Shown: piece after piece, positions 55,945-64,000 of the stretch
How positions within the stretch are numbered: the stretch's first letter is position 1
Layout: every line of letters starts with the position of its first letter
Source: Holophagales bacterium
GTDB taxonomy: Bacteria > Acidobacteriota > Thermoanaerobaculia > UBA5066
DNA: 64,000 nt
NCBI GenBank assembly: GCA_016714815.1
Contig: JADKBZ010000033.1
Location: 80,982-144,981 of the forward strand
Direction: 5' to 3'
Notes under the pieces: generated by a model
Databases searched by the model: none
Told to the model about the DNA's origin: nothing
The model's input: the letters and a program-made list of their open reading frames with translations, nothing else
Program-made: the position numbers and the translations under genes

Positions 55945-56379
55945 CTAGAGGTCCTTCTTGTTGATGTACCAGAGCAGCCCGCCGAAGACCCCGAAGAGAG
56001 CCACCGCGAGGAAGATCCAGACGTCCCACATCGGCCACTTGTTGCCGTACTTCTGCTGCAGGCCCCAGTAGCCGAGGCCGAGCCCGGCGACGACGGCGAC
56101 CCACGCGGCGCCCTTCCAGAAGACCCGGAGGGCGTCTTCCGACTCCTGCTGGTTGTGAAGCTTCTCGATCGCCGCCTGGCGCTTCCGGCGCTCGATCTCG
56201 CGCCGGTGGGCCTTCATCCCCTCGGTGACGAGGTCGGGCCGCGCCACGGGACGGGTCGTCTCGGGCACGGCCCGCCGGACCGGGGCCGTGGAGTGGGCGC
56301 TCTCCAGCTTCTTCGTCGGCCCCGTGACGTACGGGTTCGACGGCGGTCTCGACTCCGGCTTCTTCGGCTCCGCCACCAT
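55945..56379 (-). CDS. Hypothetical two-helix membrane protein
   Basis: 144 residues. A disordered N-terminal 55 residues rich in proline and charge precede a basic helix (GMKAHRREIERRKRQAAIEK) and two C-terminal membrane helices (about 92-107 and 119-138, WVAVVAGLGLGYWGL; WIFLAVALFGVFGGLLWYI). It follows the Fe-S oxidoreductase gene by 19 bp, so they may be cotranscribed. Function unknown. Confidence 0.65.
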   Translation of the reverse strand: MVAEPKKPESRPPSNPYVTGPTKKLESAHSTAPVRRAVPETTRPVARPDLVTEGMKAHRREIERRKRQAAIEKLHNQQESEDALRVFWKGAAWVAVVAGLGLGYWGLQQKYGNKWPMWDVWIFLAVALFGVFGGLLWYINKKDL

Positions 56380-56398
56380 TCCTCCTCGCGGCCGCCCG

Positions 56399-58471
56399 TC
56401 AGCCCGCCGCGGCCCCGGGGTGCGCCGGAAGCGCCGCCGCGGCCAGCTCCAGGACGTCGAACGCCTGGGTCTTCCCCGCCATCTCCGTCTGGGCGTTCCC
56501 CAGCATCACCATGCAGAACGGGCACGAGACGCCGACGAGGTCGGTCTTCGCTTCCTCGATCTCGGTGTACCGCGCCTGGTTGATTCTCGTCCCGATCTTC
56601 TCGTCGAGCCACATCCGGCCGCCGCCGGCGCCACAGCAGAGGCCGTTCCTGCCGCTGCGGGGCAGCTCGGTCAGCGTGAGGCCGGGAATCGCCGCCAGGA
56701 CGTCCCTCGGCGCCGTGTAGACCTCGTTGTGGCGCCCGAGGTAGCAGGCGTCGTGGAACGAGATCGTCTTCGGCAGCGGCTGCGTCAGCTTCACCCGCCC
56801 CTCGGCCACGAGCCGGGCGACGAGCTCGGTCCCGTGCACCACCTCGAACTTCCCGCCGAAGTCGGGGTACTCGTTGCGCATCGTGTTGAAGCAGTGGGGG
56901 CAGTTCGTGACGATCCGCTTCACGCCGTAGCCGTTGAGCGTCTCCACGTTCTGCTGGGCGAGCGTCTGGAAGAGGTACTCGTTCCCGAGCCGGCGGGCCG
57001 AGTCCCCGTTGCACGTCTCCTCGGAGCCGAGGATCGCGAACTTCACCCCCCCCTCGTGCAGGAGCCTGGCGAGGGCAACGGAGACCTTCTTCCCGCGGTC
57101 CTCGTACGAGCCGGCGCAGCCGACCCAGAAGAGGACCTCGACCTGCGCCCGCTCGGCCTCTTCCATCGCCCCGAGGACCGGGATCTCGAAGTCGAGCCCG
57201 GACGTCCAGGCGTCGCGGTCGGCCGCCGGGAGGTTCCACGGGTTCCCCTGGCGCTCCATGCCGTTGAAGGCGGTCTGCGCCTCCTTCGGAAACTCGCTCC
57301 GCTCGAGGACGAGGTGGCGGCGCAGCTCGACGATCTTGTCGGTGTAGGTAATGGTGACCGGGCAGGCCGACTCGCAGTAGCGGCACGTCGTGCAGGCCCA
57401 GATCGTCTCCTCGTCGACCCAGCCGCCGATGAGCGGCTTGCGGTCCTCGAGCCTCTTCCCGGCCGCCGCGTCCGCGCGGCCGGTCGACACGTCGACGAGG
57501 TCGTCCGCGGACGAGTAGAGCGCGCTCCGGAGGTCCTTCATGAAGCCCTTGGGCGTGAGGGGCTTGCCCGTCAGGTGCGTCGGGCAGACCTCGCGGCAGC
57601 GCCCGCACTCCGTGCAGGTGAACATGTCGAGGCGCTGCTTCCAGTTGAAGTCCTCGACCTTGGCCACGCCGAACTTCTCCGCCTCCGCCGCCTTCTCGAT
57701 GTCGACCGTCGGGAGCTTCCCGGGCGCGTCGAGCTTCCTGAGGAAGATGTTCGGGAGAGCCGTGAGGACGTGGAAGTGCTTGGCGAACGGGAGGTAGTTC
57801 AGGAAACCGAAGACGGCGACGAGGTGCAGCCACCAGCAGGAGAAGTAGATCGTCTTCAGCGCCCCGGGGGACACGCCCGCCAGGAGCGTCGAGAGCGCCG
57901 CCGTCACCGGCTCGAATGCCGATGCGTGCCCGGGGGTCATCGCGAACATCGCGGCGCCGGCCAGGAGGTCGGTCGCCATGAGGAAGCCGATCAGGCAGAG
58001 AATGAACCCGGCGTCGAACGACGGGTCGAGCCGCTCCCGCCGGAAGAGGTAGCGCCTCCCCAGGGCGAGGAGGACCCCCGCGAACGTCGTCACGAGGACG
58101 ACGTCCTTCAGCAGGAGGTAGGCCTGCCAGACCCCGGAAGGGAGGAACGGCATCCCCGCCGTCGGGAAGAGCCCTTCGAGGATGAGCGACAGCGTCCGGA
58201 CCGAGAGAACGACGAAGCCGCTGAAGATGAGCATGTGGTAGAGGCCCGCGTAGCCGTCCCACCACATCTTCTTCTGGAAGATTCCGAGCTCCAGGAGGCC
58301 CCGGAGCCGGTCGAGAGGCCTGTCCCACCGCACTTCGGGCGGGCCGCCGATCGTCATCAGCTGCCACCGCCGCGTGGCGGTGTAGGCGAACGCCGCGATC
58401 GCGCCTAGAAGGACCAACGCAAAGAGGAGGGTCCCGGGGACCCCGAAGTAGGTGGCTTCGGTCGGCATCAT
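56399..58471 (-). CDS. Membrane Fe-S oxidoreductase with cytochrome b-like and HdrD-like (CCG) domains
   Basis: About 690 residues. The N-terminal 250 residues have five or six membrane helices like NarI/HdrE (HMLIFSGFVVLSVRTLSLIL; histidines that could bind heme b). Then come two [4Fe-4S] motifs, CTECGRCREVCP and CTTCRYCESACP, and two CCG domains (FWVGCAGSYEDRG ... TNCPHCFNTM; FHDACYLGRHN ... GLCCGAGGGRMW). This architecture links soluble donors, such as electron-transferring flavoprotein in relatives, to the quinone pool. No etf genes are nearby. Starts at 58471, 58468 or 58474 are close together; the ribosome site is weak. It diverges from a secreted-protein gene. Confidence 0.85.
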   Translation of the reverse strand: MMPTEATYFGVPGTLLFALVLLGAIAAFAYTATRRWQLMTIGGPPEVRWDRPLDRLRGLLELGIFQKKMWWDGYAGLYHMLIFSGFVVLSVRTLSLILEGLFPTAGMPFLPSGVWQAYLLLKDVVLVTTFAGVLLALGRRYLFRRERLDPSFDAGFILCLIGFLMATDLLAGAAMFAMTPGHASAFEPVTAALSTLLAGVSPGALKTIYFSCWWLHLVAVFGFLNYLPFAKHFHVLTALPNIFLRKLDAPGKLPTVDIEKAAEAEKFGVAKVEDFNWKQRLDMFTCTECGRCREVCPTHLTGKPLTPKGFMKDLRSALYSSADDLVDVSTGRADAAAGKRLEDRKPLIGGWVDEETIWACTTCRYCESACPVTITYTDKIVELRRHLVLERSEFPKEAQTAFNGMERQGNPWNLPAADRDAWTSGLDFEIPVLGAMEEAERAQVEVLFWVGCAGSYEDRGKKVSVALARLLHEGGVKFAILGSEETCNGDSARRLGNEYLFQTLAQQNVETLNGYGVKRIVTNCPHCFNTMRNEYPDFGGKFEVVHGTELVARLVAEGRVKLTQPLPKTISFHDACYLGRHNEVYTAPRDVLAAIPGLTLTELPRSGRNGLCCGAGGGRMWLDEKIGTRINQARYTEIEEAKTDLVGVSCPFCMVMLGNAQTEMAGKTQAFDVLELAAAALPAHPGAAAG

Positions 58472-58603
58472 CACCGGAAAGGATAGCGCAGGGAGAGAGG
58501 TTTCGAGCCCTCGAACCCGTCCGGCAGGACCTGGGCGCCGGGGTGTATCATCAAGCCTAAGTTTCGAAGGCCCAATGAATCCGGCGGGATCGGAGCCAGG
58601 CTG

Positions 58604-60412
58604 ATGAGAAAGACTGCGTCGTTCCTCGTTGTCGCCGTACTGCTCGCGCTCGCCGCGGTCGCCCCCGCGTCGCCGCGAGCGGGTGCCGCGGCGCTCGCTG
58701 CGTCCCAGGGAACCGACCTGTGGGGCGGACCGGGTGCGAAAGGGGTGGGTGCCCAGGGCTCCCAGTTCGACACCATCGTCTACGTGACCAGCGCCGCCTC
58801 GGCCGCCGGCGCCGTCGACTTCTGGACCGGCGGGAGCATCGTCGCGACCGTCCCCTTCACGGTCCCCGCCAACGGCGTCGCCGCCATCGCGGCCCCGGCC
58901 GCCCTCTCCGGCAGGGGAGCGTTCGCCTACAACGTCCGCTCCGACGCCGCCGTGACGGCCTGGTCGGAGACCTACAACGACTCGTCCTCGGGGCGGTTCA
59001 GCGTCAGCCTCGCGGCCGTCCTGCCCTCCGAGCTGCTCGTCCCGGGCGACGAGGCAACGGGCGGCGGCGCCGACGCCTCGTCGTCCACCGAGCCCGGGCG
59101 GGCCCGCTCCAACGTCGGCGTCGTCTGCGGCGGCATGGCCACGCAGTCCTGCCGGGTCGAGGTCGCCGTCTTCTCCGCGGGCTCCCTCGTGGGCACGGGC
59201 ATCGTCGAATCGATGCCCGGCGGCGCCGCCCAGTCGTCCCTCGAAGGCCTCGTCCCGGCCTCCGCCGGCAAGCCCGCCCTCGCGCTCCGCCTGCGGCTCC
59301 TCTCCGGCGCCGGGCTCCCCTACGTCATCCGCAACGACAACAGGACGAGCGACGGCACCGCCATCCCCCTCGCGGTCAAGCGGGGCGCCTTCTCGACGGC
59401 CCCGGTCATCCTCTCCTTCACGGCGAGCCCCGCCAGCGGCTGCGCGCCCCTGGCGACGACCTTCTCCTGGCAGACGACCGGCGCCGCGAAGGTGAGCATC
59501 ACCGGCGTCGGCAACGACCTCCCGGCGAACGGCTCCGTCTCGTCGACGGTGACCGCCAGCGGCGACTTCGTCCTCACCGCGACGTCTCTCACGGGCCAGT
59601 CGGCGGTCCGGCCCCTGCAGGTCACGATCACCCCTTCGGTCCCCGCCCCGACGCCCGCCCCCGGCGAACGTGACGGCCGCGACGAGCGGGGTCACCACCG
59701 GGGTCCTCCCCGCGGGGACCGGCCCCGTGACCGTCGAGTTCGTGAAGCACGAATCGTCCGGGTCGACCTTCACCGTCCAGGGGACCTCCTGGGTCTACAC
59801 GGCGGGCGTCACTCCCGGAACCGACATCGTCCGGATCACGGCCACCGGCTCCTGCGGCACCGCGAGCGCCGACTTCACCGCCCACATCGTCCCGCCCGGC
59901 GCCGCGCGCATCGTCCGCTTCGAGTCGATCCCCGAGCGCGGCTGCGGGGCGACGACGAACATCCTCCTCTCGTGGGAGACCGAGAACGCGCTCGGCGTGA
60001 CCGTCAGCGGCTTCGACGACTTCTTCGTCGCCAACGGGGGCGTCGAGGACACGATCACCGGAACCACCAGCTACACCTGACCGCCCGTGCCGCGACGATC
60101 GACCGACTCGGCCACGCTCACCATCCCGGTCGACCCGGCTTCCTCCCGATCCTGAACCCAGGGCGGCGAACGTCGCCGGCGGCACGGCGGTCGTGATCAA
60201 CGTCGATCCCGCTTCCGTCCGCTCCTCACCGGCGTCCGGTGGACGGTCGTCCAGAACAAAGCGGCTTCTCCCTTCTCCCCGACCCGGTCACCGGCCGCTT
60301 CAGCTACCGGGCGGCGCCTACACCGGCGTCGACATCATCCGCTTCCTCTGGGTCAACGGCTGCGGCATCGGCTACCGACTTCACCTCGAGCGTCACGGGA
60401 CGGACGTTCTAG
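58604..60412 (+). pseudogene. Secreted multi-domain beta protein, frame disrupted several times
   Basis: A signal peptide (FLVVAVLLALAAVAPASPRA) leads to an N-terminal domain (SQFDTIVYVTSAASAAGAVD; ARSNVGVVCGG) of the type seen in the two other surface proteins here. PKD-like repeats follow (SFTASPASGCAPLATTFSW). The frame breaks near 59661 and continues as ANVTAATSGVTTGVLPAGTG to a stop at 60078. Reading across further one-base losses (about 60076, 60110 and on) recovers TARAATIDR, TIPVDPAS, RWTVVQNKA, YTGVDIIRFLWVNGCGIGY and DFTSSVTGRTF, ending at TAG 60410-60412. The conserved peptide shows the gene was intact. Errors become denser toward the 3' end. Confidence 0.7.
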
Positions 60413-60506
60413 CCGCTCACAGTCCCCAGACGACGAAAGGGCGGCCGCGGGGCACCGTCCTCGGAGGTCCGGGGGTGGCCCGGATCAGGGGGGGCGCCGC
60501 TCCTCC

Positions 60507-60538
60507 ACCACCGGACATGCGGGTCCGCATCCGGCAGT
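60507..60538 (-). ncRNA. Group II intron domain V-like hairpin
   Basis: On the minus strand ACTGCCGGATGCGGACCCGC and its partner arm ATGTCCGGTGGT fold into the two-part stem typical of the domain V that follows bacterial intron-encoded reverse transcriptases. It lies 14 bp past the reverse transcriptase stop, as expected. Confidence 0.65.
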
Positions 60539-60552
60539 TCGGTCGGTTGAGG

Positions 60553-61643
60553 TCACGGGGCGAGCCGGGGCACAGCTCGTCGAAGTACCGGGTCGGCAGT
60601 GCGATGAGGTCGCGATCGCAGGTTGGACCACCGTCGCGTGTTCGCGGCGACTTTCGCCGCCGTCTCGGTGCTCACGCGCCGTTCCCGGACAGGGTCTTCC
60701 CCCGCTTAACGGCTGCAGGGCAGCGCACGTCCGCCGGATCCACTGTCGAGCCGGGAGAAGACGCCGGGAGTGTCCGCCTCACCAGTACTCCTTGCAGCCG
60801 GGCGGGTATCGTAGGCTCTCCGTTACCTCGGCAGGCTCCGGCCCGTTGCGCCTGGCGATCCCCGCCCGTTCCTTCATCACCAGGGGCCTTGCTCGCCACT
60901 CGCGGCGACGAACGCGGCGCAGCCCGGAAGCTGTAGCCGAGAAACCCTCGTCGCGTAGTCCACGCGCTCTTGTCCGGTTGACCTGGCTTCAGGCCGGCGG
61001 CTTCCTCAGCCCGCCAGCGCCCGTTCACGTGCCGCGACCGTGACATTGCTGTCGTCGCTCGGCGTACCTGCGGTTCCGCCGCTCCCTTGTCCCCTCGCCA
61101 GGGCGTTGGCCCGGGGCGAGGGTCCGCCTCAGGCGTCCCTTCGTGTCGCCTCCACCCACCCCCGGGACCCACCCCCGGCCTCAGGCCAAGCGGCGGTCAA
61201 CCCCAGCACCCTCTTGTCCTCGACCGCTTCTCACCTCCCCATGGGATGTCTGGTGGTGCCGGTCGAAGAACTGACAGGTCCCGTCCACCACCGCCGGCCC
61301 CCTGGACGTCGCCTGCGCCCGCCGCACCGCGTCGTGCGCCTGCGTCAGGCCGGAAGCCCGTAGCTGTGGTCGGGGAAGATCAGGTCGTCTCGGTTGCAGG
61401 ACCCTGCAACGGGGCCTGCCTGGATGATCCGGTCCAGCCCGTCGGGATGCCCAGCTCGCTCGCCCCTCCCGCCTTCAGATCGTCTGCCTCTACACCCCCT
61501 GGCTGGTACTTCCCCGGGGGTTCGTCCGGTTTCGTCTTACGCTTCAGGTGTTCCGGCGCCCCCGCGTCGCCCGTCGATGGAGGGCCGCCGTCCGCCTGTT
61601 TCAGCATACCCTTCAGGTTCGCCGCCTCGACGACCTCTTCCAT
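60553..61643 (-). pseudogene. ltrA: Group II intron reverse transcriptase/maturase (ltrA-like), many indels
   Basis: No single frame is open, but LtrA islands occur in order on the minus strand, in shifting frames. They are MEEVVEAANLKGML (from 61643), FPDHSYG, AHDAVRRAQAT, VVDGTCQFFDR, EGTP, a RYA-DD-SNV region around 61050-61068 (the catalytic YADD with an inserted base), RRGFLGYSF, TETAAKVAANTRRW and RYFDEL, with the stop near 60553. These cover the RT fingers, palm and maturase domains. The length, about 1.09 kb, is below the roughly 1.25 kb expected, so bases are missing. Preserved motifs with random single-base indels suggest poor sequence rather than an old pseudogene. Confidence 0.75.
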
Positions 61644-64000
61644 CGGGCGGCCCTTGGCGCTCGTTTCCTCTCCTCGCCCGAAGAGATCCCTCCCGTTCGC
61701 GCGACCCGCCCCGCATCCTCTACGGCAGCTCGGGCTGTCCCTCGACTTCGGGGCCGTGCCCTCGTTGGTCGCCTCGCTCCCTTCCGTTCGGCCGCCCGCC
61801 CCCGGCTGCGGCTCGCGACCTCTGCGGCTCTCTCGCCGGCTCCGGCGTCGCCGCACCTCGGGCGGAAGTCTCCCCGAAACCACCTCCCACACCGCCGGCG
61901 CCGCCTCCTTAGTCACGGGCTTCGCGTCATACTCCTCTCGCCCCGGGAGGCTTCGCCTCCTATCGGTTTCTGTTCGTCGACTCGCGGGTCTCTCGCTCCG
62001 CGCTTCTCCAGACGGTCGCTCGTGCGCCCTTGCGCTTCGCTCCGGGTCGGGTGTGACCTCCTTACGGGGGTGCTCCCCGGCCGGGGGACCATCCTGGGCA
62101 TGCATGCGCGAGGGCGGGCAAAGTGCCCCGCCCCGGCGATTCCTCTACGCCTTTGCTCTTTCACGCTCTCCGACAGCGCCGGGTCGATCTGGGACATGTC
62201 CCGACGTTGGTCGTAGGTCACGACCGAAGATCGGCGCCTGCGGCGTCACGTGTGCGCCGCCTTCCGTAGGCCATTCCCCGCCGTATACTGGATGGCCCCG
62301 AGATGCCGCACGCGAAGAGCGTCGGCGGTTGACGGCCCGACTACCCCACCACGGTGCCCGTGCCCGATCCACCCGGCGTCGAACGCGGCGCCTCAGGCGC
62401 CGGCGCGGCGCCGCCATCTCGTGGCAGAGCGCCTTCAGCATCAGCCGTTCTCGGGCCCTTGTTACCGCGGCCGCTGGAGACGATCTGCCCCGGCCTCGGC
62501 CACGTCGATCTCGCCCGTCTCGGCGACGTCCATCTTCACGGACGGCGCGCGGATGGTCGCGGCGAAGACCAGGGCGACTCCGACCTCGCCCGCTCCCGCC
62601 GCACCCTTCGACGCCGGGAAGACGTTCCGGCGGGGGTGGCGATCTGGAGCCGAGGCGCCCGGTCACCAAGTCACCGTCGCGCGGGCCTTGCCCGAATGGA
62701 CGGGCGGGACTCGCCGCGAGGCGGCCGCCCTCGACTCTCGAGGGAGATCACGTCGGAGAGAGCCCGACCTTCCGCCGCGCGGCGGGGCGCCCGGGCGACG
62801 TCTTTGCCCAGCGGACGTGGCGGGACGGGGGGGAGTTCGGGGCGAACGCCGTTCACCGCGGCGTCGGAGGCCGCCGTGTACCCCTACGCGGGAGTAGAGG
62901 GCGAGCTCGGGCCGTCGGCGACGAGAGACCTTCCGCGCCTTAGCGCGGTGAGCTCGGGGCGAGCCCGGCGGTTCAGACCCGGCCACGGCGGCGCCGCGCA
63001 CCGGGCGCCGCCGTCTTCGCCGACCTCGCGGCCGGGGTGAGGCCGCCGAAGGAGCGACTGCAGGATCTTGCCGCCGCGCCCTGCTCGATGAACTACGGGG
63101 ACGTTGCGCATCGATGATCTTCCGCTTGTCTCGCGTCGGCCTGGAGGACCTTCCGCCTCGTCGCGGCGGAGGCGGACCAGCTCGTCCCGGCGGCCTTGGC
63201 GGCCCCGGATCGTCGGCCGGGTCGGCTTACGGCCTGGCGCGCGCGGAAGGCTCCAACACGTCCAGCCGGGCGGCTGCCTTCTCGCCCGTCGTCAGAGCGG
63301 GGCCAGCGCCCACGTCAGCCGGCGGCTTCCACGGCGATGACCTGCTCTGCTGGCCCGCCGCGTTCCACGGCGAGGAGTAAGCGTGGCTCGTTCCGGCCCT
63401 TCTGGGCGCCGACGGCGCACGGCGGCGGCATCTCGGCGACCTCGCGTGCTCCTCGATCTCGCGGTACGCCACGATCGAGGGCGTCCCTCCACTCGAGCAA
63501 GCGTCACGAGGTTGGCGTGCGGCAGGTCAGCGCACGGCGGGACATCGGAACCGTCAACCGTGCGTCCGGTCCGGCGCCTGTTTACCTAGCCGGGGACGTC
63601 GCACAGGAGCGCCCTGACCACCCTGGCGAAGCGCCATCCGCCACGCAAACCGAGTCCGGCCTCGCCGAGCCCGTCGGAGGCGATGCGGACGGCCTCATCG
63701 GCCCCGCGCGCCGGGCACTCCGGCGCGAGGCCCGCGTCGGCCCTGGCCGGCTCCGTACTCACACGGTGACCGTGCCGCCCGCCTCCCGGGCCTTGATGGC
63801 CTCCTCGAGGCCGCTACTCGTCGTAAGGGCGGGGCGATCCACTTGACGTCAGCTTCCACTCGATGGACCTGCCCGTCGGCGCCGATCTTGATCTTCGTCT
63901 TGATTGTCCGGAACGTATGCGATGCAGACTGACGTGATTCATCCGTTATTTCCTCTCCACGAGGTTCTGATGATCCGGGAGGCGGGGTGGCCACGGAAGG
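61644..64000. other. Low-quality contig-end region, no gene can be supported
   Basis: Every frame is broken by stops within short distances or reads as arginine/proline-rich translation. A few stretches look coding-like on the minus strand (KTKIKIGADGQVHRVEADVK around 63840-63900; IRAPSVKMDVAETGEIDVAE around 62500-62560), but none extends into a recognisable protein. The part next to the reverse transcriptase may be the 5' half of the intron. I make no further calls. Confidence 0.5.

Larger units (their letters stand above)
60507..61643 (-). mobile_element. Group II intron, 3' part (5' boundary not resolved)
   Basis: A degraded or error-ridden LtrA-type reverse transcriptase gene followed by a domain V hairpin, in the correct order on the minus strand. 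The intron RNA 5' half should lie above 61643, perhaps to about 62200, but I find no certain 5' end (GUGYG) or exon junction in this low-quality sequence. Confidence 0.65.

Noticed and set aside
62145..64000. Several 60-230 codon open frames on both strands near the right end
   Set aside because: They are arginine/proline-rich, overlap each other in opposite frames and show no domain. The region has too many indels to trust any of them.

Overview
The window is very GC-rich bacterial DNA, densely packed with genes that overlap by 4 bp (ATGA or GTGA). An RsbRST stressosome, AceK-controlled isocitrate dehydrogenase, a HoxEFUYH hydrogenase, an IPTL-type C-terminal sorting signal and several secreted proteins of a style common in Acidobacteriota suggest an Acidobacteriota genome, perhaps Thermoanaerobaculia-like. 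That assignment is inference; no rRNA is present. The only RNA gene I recognise is tRNA-Gly(GCC).

Layout. 1-4.0 kb (minus): hybrid response regulator/kinase, then stressosome rsbR-rsbS-rsbT and an RsbX-like phosphatase. 4.2-7.3 kb (minus): aceK-icd, ending in a strong terminator. 7.4-12.9 kb (minus): a FadR-type regulator, an alkyl-DHAP-synthase-like flavoprotein, a GlpD-like dehydrogenase and an FGGY kinase, all overlapping, read from an apparently leaderless promoter with a palindromic operator on the start codon. 13.0-19.5 kb: an RsbRD-like protein, the tesA / ybbA-ybbP neighbourhood known from E. coli, an O-antigen-ligase-like protein and a small repeat-like protein. 19.5-24.6 kb (plus): a secreted-protein operon (two paralogues, a P-domain/Calx-beta/IPTL protein, an FG-GAP lipoprotein). 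24.6-29.1 kb (minus): a DUF885-like metalloprotein, a frameshifted OPT transporter and an HD protein. 29.2-34.0 kb (minus): hoxEFUYH. 34.3-37.4 kb: glycosylasparaginase, a GYF/DUF4282 protein and an FHA-RDD protein.

38.0-44.0 kb (plus) is the most coherent unusual unit. A good sigma-54 promoter precedes a four-cluster ferredoxin, an NrfD-type quinone-interacting membrane protein fused to a triheme cytochrome, a histidine kinase whose periplasmic sensor carries c-heme motifs, its NtrC-type sigma-54 activator, and an overlapping archaemetzincin. This looks like a self-regulated, redox-sensing electron-transfer module without a catalytic reductase subunit. 44-60 kb holds an SDR, a large G/C homopolymer block, secreted proteins, tRNA-Gly, a Ser/Thr kinase, a beta-propeller-like surface protein, YraN and a membrane Fe-S oxidoreductase.

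Sequence quality is uneven. Single-base frameshifts at homopolymers break genes near 20.45 kb, 26.1-27.8 kb, 46.5-47.4 kb and 59.6-60.4 kb. About 1.4 kb (45.07-46.48 kb) is mostly G or C runs, including runs of 77 and 80 G. The last 3.5 kb is so rich in indels that a group II intron reverse transcriptase can be recognised only as islands. These look more like read or assembly errors than biology, and presence/absence calls there should be made with care.
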